Positions 55,553 through 64,000 of a stretch of DNA of 64,000 nucleotides are shown here, piece after piece. This stretch comes from Alphaproteobacteria bacterium (GTDB taxonomy: Bacteria; Pseudomonadota; Alphaproteobacteria; Rhizobiales; JAJFHR01): contig JAJRTY010000025.1 of assembly GCA_024278055.1 (NCBI GenBank), positions 1 through 64,000 of the forward strand, read 5' to 3'. The notes beneath the pieces are model-generated. The model searched no databases, had not been told where the DNA came from, and saw only the letters and a list, made by a program, of their open reading frames with translations. Position 1 is the stretch's first letter. Every line of letters starts with the position of its first letter. The translations under genes were made by a program, and so were the position numbers.

Positions 55553-56671
55553 ATGTCTACATTAAAAATCGCAGGGGTAGCTTCCCTCTTGACCATCTTC
55601 GGTCTTGGAACAGCTAATGCAGCAGATCCGCTGGTACCACCAGCACCGGCACCTAATGCCAACACAATCGAGCTGAAAATTTCAGGTCAGGTTAACCGCT
55701 CCGTACTTTGGGGTGACAATGGTGACATTGATGAAGTCTTCTACACTGATAGTGACAACTCCGGCACACGTTTCCGTTTTGTTGCCAAAGGTCGTTTGAA
55801 TGATGATGTAACTGCAGGTGCTACGATCGAGCTGCAGTTCGAATCAAACTCCTCAACTGACATTCGCTTCGGCGCAAATGGCGGCACAGGCGGCACGGCT
55901 TCCGGTGCAACTCCTGTTGGCGAGCGTATCGGCGAAGTTTGGTTGAACTCTGCTTCCATGGGTAAACTTTCTCTTGGTCAGGGCAATACTGCTTCAAACG
56001 GCACATCTGAAACTGATCTGTCCGGTACTGGCCTTGCTCAGTACTCACTTGGCGGCGGCGGCAATGAAGGCCTGCAGTTCCAGAACGGTGGTGTTTTAGG
56101 ATCGACTGTTGGTGCTAACTTCACCAACCTTGATGGCGGCTCACGTCGTGATCGTATTCGTTATGACACACCAACTTTCGCTGGCTTCAGACTTTCTGCT
56201 TCTGCTTCACAAGGCGGACGTAATGATGTTGCTCTGCGTTATGCTAACCAGTTTGCCGGTGCAAAACTTGCCGCATCAATTGGTTTCCAGAATGCAAGCG
56301 CTGTCGGTGCTACCAGTGAACGTCTCAATGGTTCAGTCTCTGTCCTTCTCGACAACGGCTTCAACCTGACATTCGCTGCTGGTGATGAAAATCGTAAAGT
56401 TGGCAACGACCGTAACTTCTTCTACGGTAAAGTCGGCTTCCGCACCAATAGTGTTTCAATGTATGGTAAGACATCATTCTCGATTGATTACTATGAAGGT
56501 GAAGACATCAACACAGCCACTTCAGGCACTTCAACATCATACGGCTTCGGCGCGGTCCAGAACCTGGATCCAATCGGTGCTCAGATGTACTTGAGTGTCA
56601 GAAATCATGAGCTTGATGGTGGTTCAGATGACGTTTTCGCTATCTTCACAGGTATGAGAATCAAATTCTAA
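55553..56671 (+). CDS. Outer-membrane porin
   Basis: 372 residues. The signal peptide MSTLKIAGVASLLTIFGLGT is cut near ANA before ADPLVPPAPAPN. The mature part alternates polar and aromatic residues as in a 16-strand beta barrel (LKISGQVNRSVLWGDNG, GRLNDDVTAGATIELQFES) and ends in FTGMRIKF with the terminal Phe needed for outer-membrane insertion. Codon use is richer in T-ending codons than in neighbours, as expected for a highly expressed gene. Substrate not known. Confidence 0.9.
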   Translation: MSTLKIAGVASLLTIFGLGTANAADPLVPPAPAPNANTIELKISGQVNRSVLWGDNGDIDEVFYTDSDNSGTRFRFVAKGRLNDDVTAGATIELQFESNSSTDIRFGANGGTGGTASGATPVGERIGEVWLNSASMGKLSLGQGNTASNGTSETDLSGTGLAQYSLGGGGNEGLQFQNGGVLGSTVGANFTNLDGGSRRDRIRYDTPTFAGFRLSASASQGGRNDVALRYANQFAGAKLAASIGFQNASAVGATSERLNGSVSVLLDNGFNLTFAAGDENRKVGNDRNFFYGKVGFRTNSVSMYGKTSFSIDYYEGEDINTATSGTSTSYGFGAVQNLDPIGAQMYLSVRNHELDGGSDDVFAIFTGMRIKF

Positions 56672-56699
56672 TCATCCTTATCTGATAGGATAAAACAAT

Positions 56700-56999
56700 A
56701 TGGTTCAGGCAGTGGTTAAAAAACGCAAGTTACGGGCAATCTTGATTGTATGTACCTTAGGAGTTTTGACCACTGCCTGCGCCGGCGGCAAAGAATTTGA
56801 GTATGAAGAAATAGATGCCATCGGCAAAGGCCCCGGGTTCCTTACCGGGCAGGCTGGTGAAGCAACCTTCAACCCCACAACCGGGGAGTTCACAATGGGC
56901 GACAGAACCGCCCTGACAGCTGCAAATAAACGTTCCGCTGAAATCAGACGCCGCCGTGCGCGGGCGCGGCGCAAGCTGGAAGGCGCAACCGGCAGTTAA
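56700..56999 (+). CDS. Small lipoprotein, hypothetical
   Basis: 99 residues with a charged start (MVQAVVKKRKLRAIL), a hydrophobic stretch and the lipobox LTTAC near residue 27. The mature part has GPGFLTGQAGEATFNPTTGE, and ends in an Arg-rich helix (RRRRARARRKLEG) that might bind peptidoglycan, LPS or nucleic acid. It starts 28 bases after the porin stop and may be in the same transcript. Function unknown. Confidence 0.8.
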   Translation: MVQAVVKKRKLRAILIVCTLGVLTTACAGGKEFEYEEIDAIGKGPGFLTGQAGEATFNPTTGEFTMGDRTALTAANKRSAEIRRRRARARRKLEGATGS

Positions 57000-57070
57000 A
57001 ACCTGGTTTTCGCTGCTGCATGCTCCACAAAATCAAAAAAATTCTATATAAATCGCTGATGGTCCACCAG

Positions 57071-57700
57071 TCATTTTCTTGATGACAAAGACCGGGCCAC
57101 GGAATTTCCAATCTTCTCAACCAGTTGCTTCAGCGCTTTGGTCGATGCTGCCGCGACCGGCTTATAACCATCAAGGCATTTACCGATGGTGAGTTCAGTG
57201 GAATTCTCAGCCCTCAACTGTTTATTGAACAATCTGCCTTTTCTCCTGAGCACTTGAAGGCGGGCGGAAATGGTCACTTTAGCCTGGCTTTCCTTGGTGA
57301 AAAATCCGGGGCTGACCAGAAGACCGGCGGCCAGGCTTTCAGCCTTTACTGTGATCAAGGCCCGGGCTTTGGCCGCTCTGATCTGCTTTTTTGTCAAAGC
57401 TGCGGGCACAATCTCAATTTCTTCCACCACATTGGCGAGTGTCTTTTGCACGGATAGCTCAAAATTTCGTTCGATTTCGACAATAAAATCGTGCGACGTA
57501 CATACGAGACCCCCAACCTCGACTTTTTGATTAAGCCCCGCGCTGGAAACAAGGAGAAGATATTTTCCCGGATAGGGTTTTTTGAAATCGTTGAGTGCTA
57601 CCTGAACCGGGGCCACGGAAGGTGCAACATAAAGCGCATTCCACGCGCAACCTGCCACCAGAAGGGATGAAAAAAGCGTTATTGTTACTTTTGGCCTCAC
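57071..57700 (-). CDS. Lipoprotein, hypothetical
   Basis: 209 residues with a lipobox LLVAGC at 15-20. The mature domain includes KPYPGKYLLLVSSAGLN, VEVGGLVCTSH and NSTELTIGKCLDGYKP; two further cysteines may pair. It has the look of an outer-membrane lipoprotein of the alpha/beta type, but I cannot name a family. It converges with the other lipoprotein gene and precedes zapE on the complementary strand by 39 bases. Confidence 0.82.
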   Translation of the reverse strand: MRPKVTITLFSSLLVAGCAWNALYVAPSVAPVQVALNDFKKPYPGKYLLLVSSAGLNQKVEVGGLVCTSHDFIVEIERNFELSVQKTLANVVEEIEIVPAALTKKQIRAAKARALITVKAESLAAGLLVSPGFFTKESQAKVTISARLQVLRRKGRLFNKQLRAENSTELTIGKCLDGYKPVAAASTKALKQLVEKIGNSVARSLSSRK

Positions 57701-57739
57701 CGGAATTCCTTACCCGTTTTCCAAAATACTACTCTTGTG

Positions 57740-58873
57740 CTACCCATTAATCAAAGCATGATTGTCGCCATGGCCAAGGCCGAGATAGGCTTGTGACTGC
57801 ATTTCCAACAGTCGCGATACTGTGCGGTCAAACTCAAATCGTTCTTTCCCCCGGGCATAGATATTGTCAGGGCTGGTTGCGGCAGACACCACCAATTTCA
57901 CACCATTGTCATACAGCGTATCGACAAGGGTTATAAAGCGCCGGGCCTCATTGCGCCGGTCTGCGTTCAGTTGCGGGATATGTTCCAGGATAATGGTGTG
58001 AAAGGTTCTTGCCAGTTTCAGGTAATCCGCAGCCCCCAGGGGCTTTTCACACAAGTCTGAATAGCTGAAGCGGGCAACACCATGGGCACTTGCCGGCACG
58101 ATCAGGTCGCGGCCGAGTATCTTCAACACCTGACGCTCACCTTTGGCATTGCCGGTAAGCCGGTGCCAGGCACGTTGAATATTGTCATCGGCACCCCTGC
58201 CCAAAGGTGTGTAGTAGGTGGTCAGGCCTTCAAAGTGCAGCATCCGGTAATCAACACCATGATCAAGATGGAGAACATCCAGGCGCTGCTTGAAAACCTC
58301 GATGAAGGGTAAAAACAAAGCCCGGTTGAGACCGTCTTCATATAGTGTGTCGGGGGCTCGATTGGAGGTGGCAACAACGACGACACCGTGGTCAAACAAT
58401 GCTGAAAACAACCGTCCCAGTATCATCGCGTCAGTAATGTCGTTGACAATAAACTCGTCAAAACACAGGACTTTCGCATCAGCTGCTATCTTGCCTGCCA
58501 CCGGGGCGATGGGATCATCGCCTTCGACTGTGCCGGCTTTATGTTTTTGTCGCCACTGATGAATCAGGCCATGAACATCGGCCATAAATTCGTGAAAATG
58601 AACACGTTCTTTGTAAGAACATTCCAGCACATCAAAAAACAGATCCATCAACATGGATTTGCCACGGCCAACGCCGCCATAGATGTATGCGCCCTTCAAA
58701 GGAAGTTGGCGCCGGCCCACAAGCCGGTCAAAAAAACCGGCATTACCCTCATAGTTCTTAAGTTGACTGCACAGGATATCAAGATGCTCAACAATGCGAT
58801 CCTGATTGCTGTCCTTATCGAGCTCACCACTGTCAACCTGGTCCCGGTATCGTCTCAGAAGTTCATTCGCCAC
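57740..58873 (-). CDS. zapE: Cell division ATPase ZapE (AFG1-like)
   Basis: 377 residues of the AFG1/ZapE AAA+ ATPase family, linked to Z-ring stability and in mitochondria to clearing respiratory proteins. Walker A is GGVGRGKSMLMDLFF, Walker B is VLCFDEFIVNDITDAMIL and a sensor follows in VVVATSNRAPDTLYEDGLNR. It lies two bases after sdhB on the same strand; the pairing with sdh genes is seen in many rhizobia. Confidence 0.93.
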   Translation of the reverse strand: MANELLRRYRDQVDSGELDKDSNQDRIVEHLDILCSQLKNYEGNAGFFDRLVGRRQLPLKGAYIYGGVGRGKSMLMDLFFDVLECSYKERVHFHEFMADVHGLIHQWRQKHKAGTVEGDDPIAPVAGKIAADAKVLCFDEFIVNDITDAMILGRLFSALFDHGVVVVATSNRAPDTLYEDGLNRALFLPFIEVFKQRLDVLHLDHGVDYRMLHFEGLTTYYTPLGRGADDNIQRAWHRLTGNAKGERQVLKILGRDLIVPASAHGVARFSYSDLCEKPLGAADYLKLARTFHTIILEHIPQLNADRRNEARRFITLVDTLYDNGVKLVVSAATSPDNIYARGKERFEFDRTVSRLLEMQSQAYLGLGHGDNHALING

Positions 58874-58875
58874 GA

Positions 58876-59655
58876 TCAGAACCGTCGTTCAACCATCAGT
58901 TTTTTAATCTCGGCAATGGCTTTGGCCGGATTGAGGCCTTTGGGGCAGGCTTTGGAGCAGTTCATAATTGTGTGGCAACGGTATAATCTGAACGGGTCTT
59001 CAAGATTATCCAGACGCTCACCGGTGGCTTCATCACGACTGTCGACCAGCCAGCGATAGGATTGCAGAAGGATTGCCGGGCCAAGATAGCGGTCTTCATT
59101 CCACCAGTAGCTCGGGCACGAGGTCGAACAGCAGGCGCACAGGATACATTCATACAACCCGTCAAGCTTCTTGCGGTCATCATAGCTTTGCCGCCACTCA
59201 TCTTCGGGTGCAGCCGTTGTGGTTTGCAGCCATGGTTCGATTGAGCGGTGCTGGGCATAAAAATTGGTCAGGTCAGGAACAAGATCCTTGACCACGGACA
59301 TATGTGGCAGGGGATAGACTTTTACCGCTCCGGTGACTTCATCCATACCCTTGGTGCAGGCCAGCGTATTGGTGCCGTCGATGTTCATGGAGCACGAACC
59401 ACAGATGCCTTCGCGACACGAGCGGCGAAAAGTCAGGGTCGGGTCAATTTCATTTTTGATTTTGATCAGACCATCGAGGATCATCGGTCCGCAACTATCA
59501 AGGTCAACGTAATAAGTGTCTACCTGGGGATTTTTGCCATCGTCCGGGTTCCAGCGATAGATTTTAAACTCCTTCAGGTTCGATGCACCTTCCGGTTTAT
59601 CCCAGATTTTACCCGGGTTGATTTTGGAGTTTTTTGGCAGAGTGAGCTCAACCAT
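58876..59655 (-). CDS. sdhB: Succinate dehydrogenase iron-sulfur subunit
   Basis: 259 residues with three clusters: 2Fe-2S in [21 protein letters not shown], 4Fe-4S in [15 protein letters not shown] and 3Fe-4S in [17 protein letters not shown]. It passes electrons from FAD in SdhA to quinone. Between sdhA and zapE. Confidence 0.97.
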   Translation of the reverse strand: MVELTLPKNSKINPGKIWDKPEGASNLKEFKIYRWNPDDGKNPQVDTYYVDLDSCGPMILDGLIKIKNEIDPTLTFRRSCREGICGSCSMNIDGTNTLACTKGMDEVTGAVKVYPLPHMSVVKDLVPDLTNFYAQHRSIEPWLQTTTAAPEDEWRQSYDDRKKLDGLYECILCACCSTSCPSYWWNEDRYLGPAILLQSYRWLVDSRDEATGERLDNLEDPFRLYRCHTIMNCSKACPKGLNPAKAIAEIKKLMVERRF

Positions 59656-59667
59656 TACAATGTTCCT

Positions 59668-61500
59668 CTAGTAGACCCGCGCCTTGGGTTTAATATAACT
59701 CACTTCATTGGTCAGGGTGAAATCATGCACCGGGCGATAATCTATTGAGACGCTTTTTTTGTTATCGTCGACGTAAGTCAGCGTGTGTTTCATCCAGTTT
59801 TCATCATCACGATCGGAAAAATCTTCGCGCGCATGGCCGCCACGACTTTCCTGACGATTAAGAGCACCCTCCATGGTGACAACCGCCTGAGTGATCAGAT
59901 TGTCAAATTCCATGGTTTCAATCAGATCTGAATTCCACACTAACGAACGATCCGTAACCTTGACATCATCGCTGGAGTGCCAGACGTCGTGAATAAGCTT
60001 TTGACCTTCTTCCAAAATCTCACCGGTTCTGAAGACAGCGCAATTGCTCTGCATGACCTTTTGCATATTGAGCCGCAATTTTGCGGTGCTGGTGCCACCT
60101 TCAGCAAAGCGAAAGCGGTCCAGTCGTGACAAGGCAAGCTCACCGGCATCATGGGAGAGTTTCGCGTGGGCCTGATTGGGCTCGAGGGTTTCAGCACAGC
60201 GCAAGCCGGCAGCGCGGCCAAAGACAACCAGATCAATCAGTGAATTTGATCCCAGCCGGTTGGCACCGTGAACCGACACACATGCAGCTTCGCCAATGGC
60301 CATAAGCCCCGGCACCACTGCATCAACATCGCCTTTGGTCGGCGAGATTACTTCGCCATGATAATTGGTGGGGATACCACCCATATTATAATGAACCGTC
60401 GGCAATACAGGAATGGGTTCTTTGGTAACGTCGACGCCGGAGAAAATACGCGCTGATTCAGAAATGCCGGGCAGACGTTCGGCCAGAATTGCCGGGTCGA
60501 GGTGATCGAGATGAAGATAAATATGATCGTTTTCGCGACCAACGCCGCGACCTTCGCGGATTTCAAGGGTCATGGCGCGTGAGACCACATCGCGCGAAGC
60601 AAGGTCTTTGGCGGAAGGTGCATAGCGCTCCATAAAGCGTTCACCTTCAGAATTCACCAGATACCCGCCTTCGCCGCGTGAGCCTTCGGTGATCAGACAA
60701 CCGGAGCCATAAATGCCGGTAGGATGAAATTGAACAAATTCCATGTCCTGCAGCGGCAGTCCGGCGCGCAGAACCATAGCATTGCCATCACCGGTACACG
60801 TATGGGCGGAAGTGCAGGAAAAATAAGTGCGGCCATAACCGCCGGTGGCAAGAATTGTTTTGTGGGCACGAAAACGATGCAGGGTGCCATCTTCCATATT
60901 GAGCGAGACGACGCCGCGACAGACGCCATCTTCCATCATCAGGTCAATGGCAAAATATTCGATAAAAAACTCAGCTGAATAGCGCAAGGCCTGACCATAA
61001 AGCGTGTGCAGGATGGCGTGGCCGGTGCGGTCAGCAGCAGCACAGGTGCGCTGGGCTGTGCCTTCACCATAATTGGTGGTCATACCACCAAAAGGCCGCT
61101 GGTAAATCTTGCCCTCTTCGGTGCGGCTGAAAGGCACGCCAAAATGTTCAAGTTCGTAGACAGCAGCAGGGGCTTCACGACAGAGATATTCAATTGCATC
61201 CTGATCGCCGAGCCAGTCCGAGCCCTTGACCGTGTCATACATGTGCCAGCGCCAGTCATCTTCGCCCATATTGCCCAAAGACGCTGATATACCGCCTTGC
61301 GCTGCCACCGTATGGCTGCGGGTGGGGAACACTTTGGAGATGCAGGCGGTTTTTAATCCGGCCTGACTGGCACCAAGAACAGCGCGCAGCCCGGCACCAC
61401 CGGCACCGACGACAATGACATCGTAGGAATGGTCAATAATTTCATAGGCGCGACCACCTATTGTGAATGTACTAGCACTACTCGCTCCAGTTTCTGTCAT
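59668..61500 (-). CDS. sdhA: Succinate dehydrogenase flavoprotein subunit
   Basis: 610 residues. FAD-binding [20 protein letters not shown], covalent FAD-His in [17 protein letters not shown], active-site [10 protein letters not shown] and [10 protein letters not shown], and [14 protein letters not shown] are intact. It oxidises succinate to fumarate. No oddities. Confidence 0.97.
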   Translation of the reverse strand: MTETGASSASTFTIGGRAYEIIDHSYDVIVVGAGGAGLRAVLGASQAGLKTACISKVFPTRSHTVAAQGGISASLGNMGEDDWRWHMYDTVKGSDWLGDQDAIEYLCREAPAAVYELEHFGVPFSRTEEGKIYQRPFGGMTTNYGEGTAQRTCAAADRTGHAILHTLYGQALRYSAEFFIEYFAIDLMMEDGVCRGVVSLNMEDGTLHRFRAHKTILATGGYGRTYFSCTSAHTCTGDGNAMVLRAGLPLQDMEFVQFHPTGIYGSGCLITEGSRGEGGYLVNSEGERFMERYAPSAKDLASRDVVSRAMTLEIREGRGVGRENDHIYLHLDHLDPAILAERLPGISESARIFSGVDVTKEPIPVLPTVHYNMGGIPTNYHGEVISPTKGDVDAVVPGLMAIGEAACVSVHGANRLGSNSLIDLVVFGRAAGLRCAETLEPNQAHAKLSHDAGELALSRLDRFRFAEGGTSTAKLRLNMQKVMQSNCAVFRTGEILEEGQKLIHDVWHSSDDVKVTDRSLVWNSDLIETMEFDNLITQAVVTMEGALNRQESRGGHAREDFSDRDDENWMKHTLTYVDDNKKSVSIDYRPVHDFTLTNEVSYIKPKARVY

Positions 61501-61507
61501 AGCTGTT

Positions 61508-61888
61508 TTAACTTCCGAAGCTTATTTTAAGGATTGCAAAGATACTCGCCAGACCAACAGCAATGCTGAAAAAATTGTTTGCCAGCAGCGTTATCACTTT
61601 CAGGCCTTCGCCATGCACATAATCCTCAATGATCACGGCCATACCGAGATACATATGGTAGACACCACTCAACACCATCAACAACATGGCAATGGCGACA
61701 ATGGGATGTGACAGATAAGCGATGAAGGCAGCATGATCGGCACCCGCCAACACCACAATAGAGATAACAAAAAACAAAAACAGCGGAATATTGGCAATTG
61801 AGGTTAAGCGCTGATACCAGAAATGCTCGGTTCCTGACCTTGCCGAACCAAGGCCTCTGACCCGGCTTAAGGGCGTCCTCATGTTCAT
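61508..61888 (-). CDS. sdhD: Succinate dehydrogenase membrane anchor subunit D
   Basis: 126 residues with three membrane helices. [20 protein letters not shown] at the start is typical of SdhD, as is [18 protein letters not shown], which includes the haem/quinone-site residues. The ATG at 61888 overlaps the sdhC stop as ATGA; the frame is open upstream without support. Confidence 0.92.
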   Translation of the reverse strand: MNMRTPLSRVRGLGSARSGTEHFWYQRLTSIANIPLFLFFVISIVVLAGADHAAFIAYLSHPIVAIAMLLMVLSGVYHMYLGMAVIIEDYVHGEGLKVITLLANNFFSIAVGLASIFAILKISFGS

Positions 61889-62277
61889 GATAAAACTCCC
61901 ATCATCCAGTATCCTGCACCCCAGATAACCAGCGTTGTTACCACTGAAGCAATTATGGTCCACCGGGCGGTGAGTTCGGCTGTGGGCAGATCGAAGCCGC
62001 GACCGGTATCCCAGAATAGATGTCGCAGACCACCAAACATATGATGAAGCAGGGCCCAGGTATATCCAAACAGGATCAGGCGACCGAGATAGCTGCCCAT
62101 AAAGTCCTGAACATAGGCAAAATACTCAGGTCCGGTTGCCGCAGCAATCAGCCACCAGCACAACAAAAGCGTGCCTAAATAAAGTGCTACCCCGGTTAAG
62201 CGATGCACAATCGATAACACCATCGTCAGCATCGGTGTATAGATCTGAAGATGTGGCGAAAGAGGCCGGTCAGCCAT
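61885..62277 (-). CDS. sdhC: Succinate dehydrogenase cytochrome b556 subunit C
   Basis: 130 residues starting [20 protein letters not shown], with [14 protein letters not shown] (quinone-site Ser/Arg) and haem-ligand His in [17 protein letters not shown]. Three helices. First gene of sdhCDAB. The frame extends upstream to 62310, but the family starts at the ATG at 62277. Confidence 0.94.
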   Translation of the reverse strand: MADRPLSPHLQIYTPMLTMVLSIVHRLTGVALYLGTLLLCWWLIAAATGPEYFAYVQDFMGSYLGRLILFGYTWALLHHMFGGLRHLFWDTGRGFDLPTAELTARWTIIASVVTTLVIWGAGYWMMGVLS

Positions 62278-62402
62278 AGGAAAAATCCCGAAAATTCTCG
62301 TGCGAATCACCTCAATTTACCGGGTGAGTGGTATATGAAGTGTAATCAATGCTACCGGAGATAGCAAATCTGTCCATTGTACTTATGTAGAAAACCAATC
62401 CA

Positions 62403-63452
62403 TTATCGCGGCATGACCACCCAATAGTCAATGTCCAGAACAACGTCAGGAACATAATTCCCATCTAATTCGCCGGGAAACTCCTCAGCCGGGCAATCTT
62501 TGACAGCAAAGGTTCTGACCCGCATCAGCCCGACATCATTACGCAATGGCAATGTGGCTTTTTCCAAAATCTCTGACCAGGCATAGATCGTATCACCGGC
62601 AAAACAGGGGGCCACGTGTTTTCCGGCGTTTATTCCAGCTACCGAAAAAGCATTTGCCAGACCATTGAAACTAAGCGCACGGGCCAGCGAGATTATATGG
62701 CCACCATAAATCAACCGGCGTTTAAATCGCCCTGTGGTTGCCTGAAACTGGTCAAAATGAACCCGTGCGGTGTTTTGAAAGGCGCGGGCCGCCATCATAT
62801 GATCGGCTTCTTCAATGGTCATGGCGTCAACATGATCAATTTTCTCACCAACTGAATAATCGCCCCACGTGTAAGCGCTGCCGGAAAGATCGGTGTTGCA
62901 GGAATCTAACCTGACACCTTCAGGCAGTTGGGCGAGGTCTTCAGGTGCTATTGCTGCGGGCAGTTCGGGAATAACTGTTTCAGGCGCAGGTGAGGTTGCG
63001 TCCTTTTTTCTCACCATGACCCAACGCACATACTCCAGCACACATTTCCCCTGCTGGTTAAAACCTCTTGAGCGCACATAGACAATGCCGGTTTTGCCAT
63101 TGGAATTCTGCTTTAACCCGATGACTTCCGATTTTGCCTGCAAGGTGTCACCGGGATAGACCGGCATCAAAAACCGGCAATCGGCATAGCCGAGATTGGC
63201 CACCGCATTGAGTGAAATATCGGGTACGGTTTTGCCAAAAACAATGTGGAAGGTGAGAAGATCATCAATCGGTGCTGCGGGATAGCCTAAAGAGCGGGCA
63301 AACTCAATCGATGACTGAAGCGCAAAACGCGCCCCGAACAAACCGCCATAAAGGGCTACATCGCCGGATGTAACGGTTTTTGGTGTGGCATGTTGCAGGG
63401 TCTGGCCAACATGAAAATCTTCGAAAAAATTGCCCGGATTTGCTTTGCTCAT
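62403..63452 (-). CDS. mch: Mesaconyl-CoA hydratase (MaoC family)
   Basis: A double hot-dog protein of 349 residues that interconverts mesaconyl-CoA and beta-methylmalyl-CoA in the ethylmalonyl-CoA pathway. GNFFEDFHVGQTLQHATPKT, YGGLFGARF, and LIYGGHIISLARALSFNGL are close to Rhodobacter Mch (about 343 residues). It starts two bases after the lyase stop, and 125 bases separate it from sdhC. Methylsuccinyl-CoA dehydrogenase and other pathway genes are not in the window. Confidence 0.88.
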   Translation of the reverse strand: MSKANPGNFFEDFHVGQTLQHATPKTVTSGDVALYGGLFGARFALQSSIEFARSLGYPAAPIDDLLTFHIVFGKTVPDISLNAVANLGYADCRFLMPVYPGDTLQAKSEVIGLKQNSNGKTGIVYVRSRGFNQQGKCVLEYVRWVMVRKKDATSPAPETVIPELPAAIAPEDLAQLPEGVRLDSCNTDLSGSAYTWGDYSVGEKIDHVDAMTIEEADHMMAARAFQNTARVHFDQFQATTGRFKRRLIYGGHIISLARALSFNGLANAFSVAGINAGKHVAPCFAGDTIYAWSEILEKATLPLRNDVGLMRVRTFAVKDCPAEEFPGELDGNYVPDVVLDIDYWVVMPR

Positions 63453-63454
63453 GA

Positions 63455-64000
63455 TTAATCCACCTGGTCGCGCGACAGTTTTTCGATTTCCTGCCAGACG
63501 GCAAGCTTGCGTCTGGCCATATCGGCGTGCAGGCGTTCGACCATGGCACCATTGAGGGTGATGACACCTTTATCGCTATTTTCGGGCAAATCGAATGCTG
63601 CAATAATTTCCCGAGCCTGTTTTACCTCGTCTTCATCGGGTGAGAAAATTTCATTGCACGGTTCTATCTGTGTCGGGTGGATGAGGGTTTTTCCATCCAT
63701 ACCCAGAGATCTGCCGTGGATGCACTCGTTGCGAAAACCATCGAGATTGCGAAAATCATTATAAACACCATCAATGATTGTAATATCATAAGCGCTTGCG
63801 GCGGCCACACAAATGGACAACCAGCTTAACATCGGCACGCGGTCATCACTCAGATGTGCGCCGGTTTCCTTGGCCAGATCATTTGTTCCCAATATCCAGG
63901 TGGTGAGCCGGCTAGCGGGCAATCGAACGGTTTGGGCGATTTCCTTGACATTCAATATAGCCAGCGGGGTTTCAATCATCGCCCAAAGGCTCATGGTGGC
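63455..64000 (-). CDS. CitE-family malyl-CoA/beta-methylmalyl-CoA lyase, 3' part only
   Basis: The C-terminal 180 or so residues of a HpcH/CitE-type lyase; the frame is open past the right edge, reading ATMSLWAMIETPLAILN, so the start lies outside. WILGTNDLAKETGA, IIDGVYNDFRNLDGF (metal-binding Asp), MDGKTLIHPTQIEPCN and the closing ENSDKGVITLNGAMVERLH are typical. Next to Mch it should split beta-methylmalyl-CoA to glyoxylate and propionyl-CoA, and probably (S)-malyl-CoA too. Confidence 0.85.
   Translation of the reverse strand, partial: ATMSLWAMIETPLAILNVKEIAQTVRLPASRLTTWILGTNDLAKETGAHLSDDRVPMLSWLSICVAAASAYDITIIDGVYNDFRNLDGFRNECIHGRSLGMDGKTLIHPTQIEPCNEIFSPDEDEVKQAREIIAAFDLPENSDKGVITLNGAMVERLHADMARRKLAVWQEIEKLSRDQVD

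Overview
This is 64 kb of an alphaproteobacterial chromosome, most likely from the Hyphomicrobiales (Rhizobiales). The evidence is the gene order: rplU-rpmA-obgE-proBA-nadD-rsfS-rlmH-envC-ctpA, priA-atpHAGDC, mdh-sucCDAB-lpd, and sdhCDAB next to mesaconyl-CoA hydratase and a CitE-type malyl-CoA lyase. Cytochrome cbb3 genes with FNR/FixK boxes, a porin with a terminal Phe and an L21 protein with a long tail fit the same group. Base composition is moderate and genes are tightly packed with many ATGA or TAATG overlaps. Everything here comes from reading the sequence; no database search was run.

Layout. 1-1029: the start of a MATE efflux pump and gpt (xanthine-guanine salvage). 1181-6137: a catabolic locus with two divergent proline-racemase-family genes, a DapA-family lyase, a BDH2-like short-chain dehydrogenase and a beta-hydroxyacid dehydrogenase; I infer hydroxyproline or oxoproline-type substrates. 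6324-13446: a second catabolic locus with a LysR regulator, a HisD-family dehydrogenase, a DegT-family PLP enzyme and a divergent taurine-type ABC importer. 13594-21554: ccoNOQPGHIS, the cbb3 oxidase and its assembly factors, behind a perfect FNR/FixK box. 21917-24109: katG with its own FNR-type box. 24257-35146: tRNA-Ser(CGA), rppH, a divergent polysaccharide deacetylase, ctpA, envC, rlmH, rsfS, nadD, proA, proB, obgE, rpmA, rplU (all minus strand). 35517-45537: a zinc-ribbon hypothetical, the F1 ATP synthase operon, priA, then fsa and xerC on the plus strand. 45699-55207: a small secreted protein and the lower TCA cycle (lpd, sucB, sucA, sucD, sucC, mdh). 55553-57700: porin and two small lipoproteins. 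57740-64000: zapE, sdhBADC and two ethylmalonyl-CoA pathway genes.

How the parts work together. The right half is central energy metabolism: TCA enzymes feed succinate dehydrogenase, the cbb3 oxidase handles low oxygen, and the F1 sector makes ATP. Mch and Mcl link acetyl-CoA assimilation to glyoxylate and propionyl-CoA next to sdh. The left 13 kb is accessory catabolism.

The most striking feature is damage. Four genes between 12.2 and 24.9 kb (ABC permease, ccoG, katG, rppH) carry exactly one in-frame TAA or TAG, with normal homology resuming in the same frame. A fifth (polysaccharide deacetylase) is frameshifted at a seven-base homopolymer, and XerC has Leu in place of its second catalytic Arg. 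Whether this is real gene decay, suppressed nonsense or sequence error cannot be decided from the sequence alone. Other points worth a look are a cadherin-like insertion in the ABC permease, a proline-racemase paralogue lacking both catalytic cysteines, and contrasting positions of two FNR boxes (activating geometry at ccoN, overlapping the -35 region at katG).
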